Positions 16,339 through 25,009 are shown, numbered from the stretch's first letter. The stretch: 64,000 bases of DNA from Oscillospiraceae bacterium (GCA_902775355.1 CACYLY010000002.1:1-64000), one strand, 5' to 3'. Notes: a model not told the origin generated them from the letters alone. A program made the numbers and translations.

Positions 16339-17214
16339 TCAAAATACCTGCTCCATGTCGTACATTTTTCCGATCACGACTCGGTCGATGCCCTGGGTGT
16401 CCTTCCTCGTCTCGGCGGAGGCAAAGCCCGCGGCCAGGACCATGTCGCGCACGGTCTCGGCCTGGTCCTCGCCCACCTCAAAGAGGATGTAGCCGCCGGG
16501 GCGCAGCAGGCTCTTCCAGAATTTCAGGATGCCCTTGTAAAAGCGCAGACCGTCCTTGCCGCCGTCCAGCGCCCAGATGGGCTCAAAGTCCCGGACGGAG
16601 CTGTCCAGGCTCATGATCTCGCCGCTGGGGATATAGGGCGGATTGGAGACGATCAGATCAAAGGTGCCGATGCTCAGCGGGGGAGAGGCGGTGGCGTCCG
16701 CCTGCATGACGATGCAGCGGGACGTGAGGCGGTTGCTGGCCAGGTTCTTCCGGCAGACCTCCAGGGCGCTGGCGCTGATATCCACGGCCACCAGCTTGGT
16801 GGCGGGCAGTTCGTGGCCCAGGGCGCAGACGATGCAGCCGCTGCCGCAGCAGAGGTCCAGGATTCGGGCGTCCATTTTCCGGCCCACCAGCAGGGACTTG
16901 GCCGCGTCCACCAGGAGCTCCGTGTCCATCCGGGGGATCAGCACGTCGGAATTCACGGTCATGGGAAGACCGTAGAACTCCCAGGAGCCGGTGATATAGG
17001 CCACGGGCTCCCCGCGAAGGCGGCGGGCCAGATAGTCCGTCACCTTGTTTTCCACCGTCGGGGTGGTATAGAGACTCATATCCCGCAGCAGGTCCGCGGC
17101 GCTTTTTCCGGCGGCCTGGGCCACCAGAAGCCGGGCCTCCAGGCTGCAACTCTCCACGCCGTATTGGCGCAGGACGTTGCGGGCGGTAAGATACAGTTCG
17201 TTATAGGTTTTCAT
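16339..17214 (-). CDS. prmC: Release factor glutamine methyltransferase
   Basis: A 291-residue protein with the PrmC N-terminal helical domain (residues 1-75), a SAM-binding motif ILDLCCGSGCIVCALG (about 118-133) and the catalytic NPPY at 191-194 followed by IPSGEI. It methylates the glutamine of the GGQ loop of RF1/RF2. The start has GGAGACAAGG upstream. It follows the DUF1385 gene by 18 bp, the order known from Clostridia, though prfA, often the next partner, is absent here. Confidence 0.94.
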   Translation of the reverse strand: MKTYNELYLTARNVLRQYGVESCSLEARLLVAQAAGKSAADLLRDMSLYTTPTVENKVTDYLARRLRGEPVAYITGSWEFYGLPMTVNSDVLIPRMDTELLVDAAKSLLVGRKMDARILDLCCGSGCIVCALGHELPATKLVAVDISASALEVCRKNLASNRLTSRCIVMQADATASPPLSIGTFDLIVSNPPYIPSGEIMSLDSSVRDFEPIWALDGGKDGLRFYKGILKFWKSLLRPGGYILFEVGEDQAETVRDMVLAAGFASAETRKDTQGIDRVVIGKMYDMEQVF

Positions 17215-17232
17215 CAGCCTTGTCTCCTGTGC

Positions 17233-18258
17233 TCAGCTGCCCCAGGCGTCGCTGCCCTTCTCCTCGGGAATGACAAGCTCCATGGCGCGGATGGCGCACT
17301 CGATCATCTCGTCGTCCGGCTCGTTGGTGGTGATGTGCTGCAGCCACTTGCCCGGTGCGGAGAGCGCCGCGGACAGGGCGTTGTCATGGGCGCCGCACCA
17401 GCGGTTGATCTCGTAGCTGATGCCCACCACGATGGGAATCAGCAGGATATGGCAGCCGATCCGGGCGAAGACATTGGTGATGGGGAAGATCACGTTGAAG
17501 AGCAGGTTCACCAGGATGCTCACCAGCACCACCACCAGCAGGAAGCTGGTGCCACAGCGGGGGTGGAAGCGGCTCTCCCGGCGCACGTTCTCCACAGTCA
17601 GGGGATTGCCGTGCTCATAGCAGAAGATGGTCTTGTGCTCGGCGCCGTGGTAGGAGAAGACGCGCTTGATGTCCTTGACCTTGCTGACCAGATACATATA
17701 GACCAGCAGGATGATCACGCGCAGTACGCCCTCCAGGAGGTTGATGACGGGCAGAGAAAAGCTCTGCTTCCAATTGATCAGACGCACCAGAAGGGTGGGC
17801 AGGAACACAAAGAGACCCACGGAGAGGATGACGCCCAGCACCACCGCCGTGATGATGATCAGCTTCTGGGCCTTCTCCTCGGAGAAATGGGCCTCGATCC
17901 ACTGGTCCAGCTTGTCCGGCTCGCCCTGCTGATCCTCCGGCAGCAGGTCTGCGGAATAGGTCAGCGCCTTCATGCCCTTCACCAGAGAGTCGATGAAGAT
18001 CACGCAGCCGCGGATCAGAGGAAGGCCGAAAACGGGATACTTGTCCTTCAAAAGCTTCAGGTCCTCGGTCTTCTCCACCAGACCGTCCTGGGTCCGGCAG
18101 ACGATGGCCTGCTTCTTGGGACCGCGCATCAGAATCCCTTCCATCAGGGCCTGACCGCCGATGGAGGTGCGGAAGGAGCAGCTCTCCTCCTGCTTCATGG
18201 GCTGTTCTTCTTCCTGGAAATGCTTTCCCGCATAGTGCTTTCCGACTTGATTCGCCAT
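17233..18258 (-). CDS. DUF1385 family membrane protein (YqhQ-like)
   Basis: A 341-residue protein with conserved family blocks GGQALMEGILMRGPK near the start, VFSYHGAEHKTIFCYE in the middle and SRFHPRCGTSFLL, between which lie about four to five membrane helices (for example IIITAVVLGVILSVGLFVFL and LVVVLVSILVNLLFNVIF). The HGAEHK and RFHPRCGT motifs suggest metal or ligand binding, but the biochemical function is not established. It precedes prmC in one unit, as in many Firmicutes. Confidence 0.88.
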   Translation of the reverse strand: MANQVGKHYAGKHFQEEEQPMKQEESCSFRTSIGGQALMEGILMRGPKKQAIVCRTQDGLVEKTEDLKLLKDKYPVFGLPLIRGCVIFIDSLVKGMKALTYSADLLPEDQQGEPDKLDQWIEAHFSEEKAQKLIIITAVVLGVILSVGLFVFLPTLLVRLINWKQSFSLPVINLLEGVLRVIILLVYMYLVSKVKDIKRVFSYHGAEHKTIFCYEHGNPLTVENVRRESRFHPRCGTSFLLVVVLVSILVNLLFNVIFPITNVFARIGCHILLIPIVVGISYEINRWCGAHDNALSAALSAPGKWLQHITTNEPDDEMIECAIRAMELVIPEEKGSDAWGS

Positions 18259-18295
18259 AATACCACTCCTGTATCGGGCCGTTCCGAGGGCCCGT

Positions 18296-19288
18296 TTATT
18301 TGTTTTCCATGGGCAGAGTCACCGTGACCCGGCAGCCGCCGCCCTCGGCGTTTTCCACCTTCAGCTCGCCTCCGTGGCGGGTGACGATCTCGTCGCACAC
18401 GGCGAGACCGATGCCGGTGCCCCGGTTCCTGGAACTGCCCTTGTAGAACTTCTCCTTCACGTGGGGCAGCTCCGCTTCGGGGATGCCCCGGCCGTGATCC
18501 CGGACGGTGATAACGACCTTGTCGCCCTTCTGGCTGATGGCGACTTCTACCTTTTTCCCTTCGCCTCCGTGCTTGGAGGCGTTGTCCAGCAGGTTCAGAA
18601 AGACCTGCTTGAGCCGCTCCGGATCGCCGGGGATCAGGGGGATCTCCGCGGGCGCTGGGGTGTAATCCAGGTCCACGCCGGCCTGGCGCATCAGCTCTCC
18701 GTAGGTAAAGAGAGCGTCCTCCAGCTCGGCGGAGATGTCCAGCAGCTCAATGCGCAGATTGAAGCGCCCGTCCTGGATGCGGGTGAACTCCAGCAGCTCC
18801 ATGACCATGCCGGTAAGGCGCTCCGCCTCCCGGGAGATGATCTGGATGCCCCGCAGGCTGTCCCCCTGGACGGCCTCGTCATAGGCGATGGTCTCCGCCC
18901 AGCCGGTAATGGCGGTCAGAGGCGTGCGCAGCTCGTGGGAGACCTGGGAGATGAACTCCGTCCGGGTCTTTTCCGCCATGGCGGTCTGCTCGGAGATGTG
19001 GTTGATGGCCTGGGTCAGGCGGCCAATCTCATCCTGCGAGTGCAGCTCCATCTGGCTGCCGTAGCTGCCGGAGGCGATGGAGTCCGCAAAATCGGTGAGC
19101 CGCTCGATGGGGTCGGTGATGTGCCGCCAGAACCAGAGCAGCAGCGCGATCACCGCGAAGGAGGTCAAAACGATCATCACCGCCGCCAGGGCATAGTGCC
19201 GCGAGGTGATGCCCCACACGCCGGCCAGCAGCAAAAGCAGGGTGCCGATGCCGGCCAGCATCAGCTTGATGCGTAAACTTTTCAGCAT
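18296..19288 (-). CDS. Sensor histidine kinase
   Basis: A 330-residue kinase with two adjacent membrane helices (about 8-27 and 33-54) and almost no extracellular loop, so it probably senses within the membrane or through a partner. A HAMP linker follows (DPIERLTDFADSIASGSYG), then the phosphoacceptor H118 in SQVSHELRTPLTA, and the ATPase boxes N (FLNLLDNASKHG), G1 (DHGRGIPE) and G2 (GTGIGLAVCDEI). It lies 7 bp after the response regulator gene and must be its partner. The inducing signal is unknown; the all-membrane sensor resembles cell-envelope stress kinases. Confidence 0.92.
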   Translation of the reverse strand: MLKSLRIKLMLAGIGTLLLLLAGVWGITSRHYALAAVMIVLTSFAVIALLLWFWRHITDPIERLTDFADSIASGSYGSQMELHSQDEIGRLTQAINHISEQTAMAEKTRTEFISQVSHELRTPLTAITGWAETIAYDEAVQGDSLRGIQIISREAERLTGMVMELLEFTRIQDGRFNLRIELLDISAELEDALFTYGELMRQAGVDLDYTPAPAEIPLIPGDPERLKQVFLNLLDNASKHGGEGKKVEVAISQKGDKVVITVRDHGRGIPEAELPHVKEKFYKGSSRNRGTGIGLAVCDEIVTRHGGELKVENAEGGGCRVTVTLPMENK

Positions 19289-19295
19289 TTCGGGC

Positions 19296-19985
19296 TCAGT
19301 AACCCCACTTGTAGCCGTAGCCCCAAACCGTGGTCAGATATTCCGGCTCGGTGGGATCGGCCTCGATCTTGATGCGAAGACGGCGGATGTTCACGTCCAC
19401 GGTCTTCAGCTCGCCGGAAAAGTCGCTGCCCCAGACGGCGGAGAGGATATCCTCCCGGCTCATGGCCTTGCCCGGGTTCTCCATAAAGAGCTTCATCAGC
19501 AGATACTCGATCTGGGTCAGCTTCAGGCGCTGGCCGTTCTTCTCCAGGGTGCGGTTGCGGGTATTGAGCAGGAAGGGGCCGCTGCTGATCTCCACGCTGG
19601 CCTTCTCGTCCTCCCCGGCGCCCAGACGGCGGATCAGGGCGTCCACCCGGGCGGTGAGCTCCGCGGGGGAGAAGGGCTTGGTCACATAGTCGTCGGCGCC
19701 GGTCATGAGTCCGGTGACCTTGTCGATCTCCTGGCTCTTGGCGGTCAGCATGATGATGCCGATCTTGGAGCCGGAGGCGCGGATGCGGCGGCAGACCTCA
19801 AAGCCGTCGATATCCGGCAGCATCACGTCCAGCAGGGCCAGGCAGATATCCGGGTTCACGCGCCACTTCTCCAGGGCCTCGGCGCCGGTTTCGGCCTCGA
19901 TGGGCTCGTAGCCGCTGCGGCGCAGATTGATGACCACAAAACTGCGGATGTTGGCCTCATCTTCCAGAACAAGAATTTTCTTCAT
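19296..19985 (-). CDS. OmpR/PhoB-family response regulator
   Basis: The start at 19985 is set by GAGGAGG eight bases upstream; the frame is open beyond it but without a site. The 229-residue product has a receiver domain (ILVLEDEANIRSF, phosphoacceptor D53 in LLDVMLPDIDG, MLTAKSQ, VTKPFSPAEL) and a C-terminal winged helix (LTQIEYLLMKLFMENPGKAMSRE ... VDVNIRRLRIKIE ... VWGYGYKW). Transcribed with the histidine kinase, which it precedes by 7 bp. Confidence 0.94.
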   Translation of the reverse strand: MKKILVLEDEANIRSFVVINLRRSGYEPIEAETGAEALEKWRVNPDICLALLDVMLPDIDGFEVCRRIRASGSKIGIIMLTAKSQEIDKVTGLMTGADDYVTKPFSPAELTARVDALIRRLGAGEDEKASVEISSGPFLLNTRNRTLEKNGQRLKLTQIEYLLMKLFMENPGKAMSREDILSAVWGSDFSGELKTVDVNIRRLRIKIEADPTEPEYLTTVWGYGYKWGY

Positions 19986-20052
19986 GTCGTTGTCCTCCTC
20001 TGTGAGACGAATCCTGCATAGGCAGACAGGTTCTTTTTCTGTGCAATCACGC

Positions 20053-20058
20053 ATTATA
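20053..20058 (-). promoter_or_regulatory. Candidate -10 box of the two-component operon
   Basis: On the minus strand TATAAT (20058-20053) lies 68 bp upstream of the response regulator start. Only a poor -35 (GTCAGA) sits 17 bp further up, so the promoter may need an activator. Confidence 0.45.
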
Positions 20059-20351
20059 CTGAACCTTAATAGAAATCTGACAGTCCTTCTGGCAAAAAAC
20101 TTGCCATACTTCGTTGGAATCCTTGACCATAAATATCCATTATGGTCTGCGGACTCCGCCTCGTCTGGCACGTCTTTTGCTCAGAATTCCAAGTCCGCTT
20201 TCTATCAAGGATCAGTATATATGCACATTCAGACAGTTTATTATAGCATACTTCTTACAAAAATGGTAGACAAAGTTTTAGAAATCTTCACAAGATTTTG
20301 CATAGTAATGACAAGCAAAACAGATTTTGACCACAAAACCTGTATTTTGAG
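20059..20351. other. AT-rich divergent intergenic region
   Basis: The 402 bp between the response regulator (19985) and the GTPase gene (20388) are clearly AT-richer than the surroundings. Besides the two promoter signals annotated separately, I see only short inverted repeats (TTGGAAT near 20114 with ATTCCAA near 20186; ATCCTTGA near 20119 with TCAAGGAT near 20204) and no reading frame worth calling. It may hold operators for either gene. Confidence 0.5.
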
Positions 20352-20380
20352 TTGATTATTTTGTTTTGACCTGTTAGAAT
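20352..20380 (+). promoter_or_regulatory. Promoter of the GTPase-nuclease gene, apparently giving a leaderless mRNA
   Basis: TTGATT (20352-20357) and TAGAAT (20375-20380) are 17 bp apart. The expected start of transcription, about 7 bases after the -10, coincides with the A of ATG 20388, and no Shine-Dalgarno sequence is present. Confidence 0.6.
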
Positions 20381-20387
20381 GCACTTT

Positions 20388-22970
20388 ATGAGTGCCAAAA
20401 AGAATTCCGTGATCGGCATCCTGGCCCATGTGGACGCGGGGAAGACCACCATGGCGGAGGCCATGCTGTATCGCGCCGGAAAACTGAAAAAGCTGGGCCG
20501 GGTGGACCACCGGGACAGCTTTCTGGATACCCACAGTCTGGAGCGGCAGCGGGGGATCACCATCTTCTCCAAGCAGGCCCGTTTTTCTTTGCCCAAAAGG
20601 GAAGTGACCCTGCTGGACACGCCGGGCCACGCGGATTTCTCCGCGGAGACGGAGCGGACGCTGCCGGTGCTGGACTGCGCCGTGCTGGTCATCAGCGGCA
20701 CCGACGGGGTCCAGGCTCACACCGAGACCCTGTGGCGGCTCCTGAAGCGCTATGCCGTGCCGGTTTTCGTCTTCATCACCAAGCGGGACCTGCCCGGAAA
20801 AGACCGGCCGGAGCTCATGGAGGAGCTGCGGCGCCGGCTGGACGACAACTGCGTGGACTTTACCGAGCGGGACGACGACTGGGCCGAACGGATCGCCCTC
20901 TGCGATGAAAAGGCCATGGAGCGTGTGCTCAGCGGCGAGGAGCTGCCGGACGAGGAGCTTTCGGACTTGATTTCCCGGCGGGAGCTCTTTCCCTGCTTCT
21001 TCGGCTCCGGACTGAAGCTTCAAGGGGTGGACGAGCTGCTGGCGGCCCTGGACCGGCTCGCGCCGACCGTGCAAGACCGCGGCTCTTTTGCCGCCCGGGT
21101 CTATAAGATCGAGCGGGACGCCCAGGGGAATCGCATGACCCTGATGAAGCTCACCGGCGGCAGCCTTCGGGTAAGGGATGTTTTGCGCTATACGGATCCC
21201 CGGGGCGAACAGCGCGAGGAGAAAGTCAATCAGCTGCGGCTCTACTCCGGACCAAAATACGAGACGGCGGAGAGCGTTCAGGCGGGACAGGTCTGCGCGG
21301 CCCTGGGGCTGGAGGCCACCTGGCCCGGCCAGGGCCTGGGCGAGGAGCCGGAGGCCAAGGAGGCGCTGCTGGAGCCGGTACTGAGCTACCGGCTGCTGCT
21401 GCCCGAGGGGATGGACCCCATGCTGCTGTTGCCGAAGCTGCAGCTTCTGGGCGAGGAGGATCCCCAACTGCAAATCGCCTGGAACGAGCGGGCCAGGTGC
21501 ATCGAGCTGCGGCTCATGGGCAAGATCCAGGCGGAGATCTTCCGCAGCCTGGTGAAAGAGCGCTTTGACGTGGATCTGTCCCTGGACAAGGGCCGGATCC
21601 TCTATCGCGAGACCATCACGAACAAGGTGGAGGGCGTGGGGCATTACGAGCCCCTGCGCCACTACGCGGAGGTCCATCTGCTGCTGGAGCCGCTGCCCAG
21701 AGGGAGCGGACTGATGCTGGACAGCATCGTGCCCGAGGACGATCTGGACCGGAACTGGCAGCGGCTGATTCTGACCCATCTCATGGAAAAGCAGCACCTG
21801 GGCGTGCTCACCGGCTCGCCCATTACCGATATGAAAATCACCCTGGCCGCAGGCCGGGCCCATTTGAAGCACACCGAGGGCGGGGACTTCCGCCAGGCCA
21901 CCTACCGGGCTGTCCGGCAGGGCCTCATGCAGGCGGAGAGCCTTCTGCTGGAGCCGGTCTACGCTTTCAGCATGGAGCTGCCCACGGAGCAGCTTGGCCG
22001 GGCCATCAGCGATCTGCGGGCCATGAACGGCAGCTTCGACTCCCCGGAGAGCGAGGGAGACATGCAGCGCCTCACGGGCACGGCCCCGGTGGCGGGTTTG
22101 AACGGCTACCTGGAGGAGCTTTTGAGCTACACCCGGGGACGGGGACGGCTCTTTCTCCGCCCCGCCGGCTTCCAGCCCTGCCGGGACCAGCAGAAGCTCG
22201 TGGAGGAGCTGGGTTACGATCCGGAAGCGGATCTGGACAACACGCCGGACTCTGTGTTCTGCGCCCACGGCGGCGGTTTTCCCGTCAAGTGGAACAAGGT
22301 GCCGGAGTACATGCACCTGGAGAGCTGCCTGAAGGAGAAAAAAAGCGCGCCCGCCCCGGCGCAGCCTCGCACGATCCCGGATATCGACGAGCGGGAGCTG
22401 GAGGCCATCATGGATCGGGAATTCGGCCCCATCCGCCGGCCCCAGTATTCCCGGGGACTGCGCAACGAGGCTCCCGCCGAACGGGCGGCGCCCCGGAAGC
22501 GGGAATACCTGATCGTGGACGGCTATAACCTGATCTTCGCCTGGGACGAGCTGAAAAAGCTGGCAGCCGAGCGGCTGGACCTGGCCCGGACCAGGCTGAT
22601 GGACGCCCTGTCCAGCTACTGCGGATACACCAAAAGCGAGCTGGTGCTGGTGTTCGACGGCTTTCGGACCCCCGGCAACCCCGGCTCTCGGACAGACTAT
22701 CACAACATCCACGTGGCCTATACCAAAGACGGGGAGACGGGCGACGCCTATATCGAACGCCTGGTTGACGAGATCGGCCGGAACTACGACGTCCGGGTCG
22801 TCACCAGCGACAATCTGATCCGCCTGTCGGCCTTGCGTTCCGGCGTGCTGCGGACCTCCTCCAAGGAGTTTTCCCTGGAGCTGGAATGGGTGCTGGAGCA
22901 GATCCGGCAGGTGCTGAAAAAGACCAATCTGAACGCCCATACGACGAAATTGAAAGATGGAAAATCATGA
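20388..22970 (+). CDS. EF-G/TetM-like translational GTPase fused to a C-terminal Rae1-like (YacP/NYN) endonuclease domain
   Basis: An 860-residue protein. The G domain shows G1 AHVDAGKT (13-20), G2 RGIT (55-58), G3 DTPGH (77-81) with the catalytic histidine, and G4 TKRD (131-134) where the family has NKxD. EF-G-like domains II to V follow (e.g. GRILYRETITNKVEGVGHY and the elongated domain IV), as in ribosomal protection proteins, up to about residue 640. After a linker, residues 706-855 form an NYN/PIN-type nuclease domain of the YacP family: VDGYN (D711), VFDGF (D757), GDAYIE (D786, E790) and VTSDN (D808). In B. subtilis, YacP is Rae1, which cuts mRNA in the ribosomal A site. The fusion therefore suggests GTP-dependent delivery of a nuclease to the ribosome. 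Domain identities are read from sequence; function is inference. I chose ATG 20388 because ATG 20379 lies inside the -10 box. Confidence 0.85.
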   Translation: MSAKKNSVIGILAHVDAGKTTMAEAMLYRAGKLKKLGRVDHRDSFLDTHSLERQRGITIFSKQARFSLPKREVTLLDTPGHADFSAETERTLPVLDCAVLVISGTDGVQAHTETLWRLLKRYAVPVFVFITKRDLPGKDRPELMEELRRRLDDNCVDFTERDDDWAERIALCDEKAMERVLSGEELPDEELSDLISRRELFPCFFGSGLKLQGVDELLAALDRLAPTVQDRGSFAARVYKIERDAQGNRMTLMKLTGGSLRVRDVLRYTDPRGEQREEKVNQLRLYSGPKYETAESVQAGQVCAALGLEATWPGQGLGEEPEAKEALLEPVLSYRLLLPEGMDPMLLLPKLQLLGEEDPQLQIAWNERARCIELRLMGKIQAEIFRSLVKERFDVDLSLDKGRILYRETITNKVEGVGHYEPLRHYAEVHLLLEPLPRGSGLMLDSIVPEDDLDRNWQRLILTHLMEKQHLGVLTGSPITDMKITLAAGRAHLKHTEGGDFRQATYRAVRQGLMQAESLLLEPVYAFSMELPTEQLGRAISDLRAMNGSFDSPESEGDMQRLTGTAPVAGLNGYLEELLSYTRGRGRLFLRPAGFQPCRDQQKLVEELGYDPEADLDNTPDSVFCAHGGGFPVKWNKVPEYMHLESCLKEKKSAPAPAQPRTIPDIDERELEAIMDREFGPIRRPQYSRGLRNEAPAERAAPRKREYLIVDGYNLIFAWDELKKLAAERLDLARTRLMDALSSYCGYTKSELVLVFDGFRTPGNPGSRTDYHNIHVAYTKDGETGDAYIERLVDEIGRNYDVRVVTSDNLIRLSALRSGVLRTSSKEFSLELEWVLEQIRQVLKKTNLNAHTTKLKDGKS

Positions 22971-23700
22971 ACTGACCCGCCGGGCAGAGGATCTCTGGGA
23001 GCGCTGCGGCCGCAGCGGCACCGTGACCCACACCGGCTTTCTGAGCCCCGCGGAGCGCTTTCAGCTGCAAGGCTGGGCCAGGCACAGCGGCGCCCGGCTG
23101 CTCTTTGCCGGGGGCTGGGAGGATGCCGAGCGCAGCGCCGCCTTCTTCCTGCCGGACTGGCTGGAGGAGGAGCAGTTTGACCCCGCGGAATACCTCTCCG
23201 CCATGCGCCTCACCGCCTTTTTCGGCGAACCCGGGCACCGGGACTACATGGGCGCCATCCTGGGCATGGGCATCGGCCGGGAGTGGCTGGGGGACATCCT
23301 GGTGAACGGCGATACCGCCTGGATCTTCTGCATGCCCAGCGTCCTGCGCCATCTGCTGAGCATCGACAAGGTGGGCCGCTATACCGTCAGGGCCGAGGAG
23401 ATCCCGCTGGATCAGGTGCCCGTACCGGAGCGGAAAGTAAAGGAACGGAGCTTTACGGTGAACAGCCTGCGGCTGGACGCGGTGGCGGCGGGGATGTTCT
23501 CCCTCTCCCGCACCGAGACCGCCCGGCAGATCGAGGCCGGGGCCCTGAGCCTGAACTACGAGGAGTGCCTGAAGCCGGACAAGACCGTTTCGCCGGGGGA
23601 CGTGCTGTCTCTGCGGGGAAAAGGAAAGGGCAAAGTCATCGGCACCGGCGGCGAATCCCGCAAGGGGCGGCTCTACGTCTATACGGAAACGTACCTATAA
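22957..23700 (+). CDS. YlmH-like S4-domain RNA-binding protein
   Basis: A 247-residue protein, close to the usual YlmH length. The N-terminal two thirds form the YlmH domain (FLSPAERFQLQGWA, GHRDYMGAILGMGIGREWLGDILV, AWIFCMPSVLRHLLSIDKVGR); the C-terminus is an S4 RNA-binding domain (NSLRLDAVAAGMFSLSRTE, GALSLNYEECLKPDKTVSPGDVLSLRGKGK). YlmH proteins bind the 50S subunit, and recent work in B. subtilis links YlmH to rescue of stalled ribosome complexes. Its start lies 14 bp inside the end of the GTPase-nuclease gene with only a weak ribosome site, so the two are co-expressed and translationally coupled. Confidence 0.9.
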   Translation: MENHELTRRAEDLWERCGRSGTVTHTGFLSPAERFQLQGWARHSGARLLFAGGWEDAERSAAFFLPDWLEEEQFDPAEYLSAMRLTAFFGEPGHRDYMGAILGMGIGREWLGDILVNGDTAWIFCMPSVLRHLLSIDKVGRYTVRAEEIPLDQVPVPERKVKERSFTVNSLRLDAVAAGMFSLSRTETARQIEAGALSLNYEECLKPDKTVSPGDVLSLRGKGKGKVIGTGGESRKGRLYVYTETYL

Positions 23701-23749
23701 TCCGAGAGCGGAATGCTCTCGACACAGAATACAGGAGGAAATCGGAAAC

Positions 23750-24967
23750 ATGAGAGCATACGAGAGACTGATCCAATATGTGCAGGTCCACACGGCCAGC
23801 TCCGAGGACAGCAGGGAAACGCCTACCACCCGGCGTCAGTTCGACCTGAGCAGACTGCTGGAGAAGGAGATGCTGGAGCTGGGCATGGAGGGCGTCTTTG
23901 TAGACGAGCACGCCTATACCTACGGCTTCATCCCCGCGACCCCGGGCTGCGAGGACAAGCCCTGCGTGGGCCTGATCGCCCATCTGGACACCATCCCCGA
24001 CTTTTCCGGGGAGAACGTGAAGCCCACCCTGGTGCCCAACTATGACGGGGGCGTGGTGCCCCTGGGTCAGAGCGGGAGGAGCCTGGACCCGGAGCAGTTT
24101 CCCCACCTGAAAAAGCTCATCGGTCACACCCTGATCACCACCGACGGCACTACGGTGCTGGGGGCGGACGACAAGGCCGGCGTGGCCGAGATCATGACCG
24201 TCTGCGAGCGGGTCCTTAAGGAGAAGATCCCCCACGGCCGCATCGCCGTGTGCTTCACCCCCGACGAGGAGGTAGGCCACGGGGCCGAGCTGCTGGATCT
24301 GGATCGCTTCGGCGCGGCCTTCGCCTACACCGTGGACGGGGGCGAGGCCTGGGAGGTCAACTGCGAGACCTTCAACGCCGCCGGCGCGTCTTTTGAAGTG
24401 AAGGGCTTCAACATCCACCCCGGCGCCGCCAAGGACAAGATGATCAACGCCGCCTTAGTGGCCATGGAGATCAACAGCCTCCTGCCCGCCGCCGAGCGGC
24501 CCGAGCACACCGAGGATCACGAGGGCTTCTTCCACCTGACGGAGATGAAGGGCAATGTGGAGAAGGCGGAACTGCACTACATCGTGCGGGACCACGACGC
24601 CGCCCGCTTCGCCGCCCGGGAGAAGACCCTGCGGCAGATCGAGAAGTTCATCAACGAGAAGTACGGCGCCGGCACCGCGACGCTCTCCCTTCGCCCCCAG
24701 TACCGCAACATGATCGAAAAGCTGGAGGGGCACATGGAGGTGGTGGAGCTGGCTGAGAGGGCCATCCGGGCCGAGGGACTGACGCCCGTGCGCGTCCCCA
24801 TCCGGGGCGGCACCGACGGGGCGCAGCTTTCCTTCCGGGGCCTGCTCTGCCCGAACCTGGGCACCGGCGGCTACTGCTGCCACGGCCCCCACGAGCATAT
24901 CAGCGTGGAGAACATGGACCAGATGACCAATGTCCTCCTGCACCTGATCCGGCTGAACGCGGAGTGA
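23750..24967 (+). CDS. pepT: Tripeptidase PepT (M20 family)
   Basis: A 405-residue zinc aminopeptidase with the M20 metal-binding residues in order: GLIAHLDTIPD (HxD), GADDKAGVAEI (bridging D), PDEEVGHG (catalytic E and ligand E), YTVDGGE (D) and CCHGPHEHIS (H) near the end. It releases the N-terminal residue of tripeptides in the cytosol. The dimerisation insert (AAGASFEVKGFNIHPGAAKDKM) is complete. AGGAGG precedes the start. Confidence 0.95.
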   Translation: MRAYERLIQYVQVHTASSEDSRETPTTRRQFDLSRLLEKEMLELGMEGVFVDEHAYTYGFIPATPGCEDKPCVGLIAHLDTIPDFSGENVKPTLVPNYDGGVVPLGQSGRSLDPEQFPHLKKLIGHTLITTDGTTVLGADDKAGVAEIMTVCERVLKEKIPHGRIAVCFTPDEEVGHGAELLDLDRFGAAFAYTVDGGEAWEVNCETFNAAGASFEVKGFNIHPGAAKDKMINAALVAMEINSLLPAAERPEHTEDHEGFFHLTEMKGNVEKAELHYIVRDHDAARFAAREKTLRQIEKFINEKYGAGTATLSLRPQYRNMIEKLEGHMEVVELAERAIRAEGLTPVRVPIRGGTDGAQLSFRGLLCPNLGTGGYCCHGPHEHISVENMDQMTNVLLHLIRLNAE

Positions 24968-25009
24968 GATCCGCTTTATCATCAAATAGAGAAGAGAGAA
25001 TCAGAGCAC

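Noticed and set aside
20241..22940. Long open frame (about 900 codons) antisense to the GTPase-nuclease gene
   Set aside because: Composition (runs of Gln, Leu, Gly, His) is that of a GC-rich shadow frame; no ribosome site and no family motif. Similar antisense frames at 793-2724, 5267-6730, 30384-33071 and 49454-52180, and the sense-strand shadow at 10686-12434, were rejected for the same reason.
20388..22970. Tetracycline-resistance ribosomal protection gene
   Set aside because: EF-G-like fold matches, but G4 is altered, the drug-displacing loop motif of TetM is not recognisable and a nuclease domain is attached; resistance is not supported.
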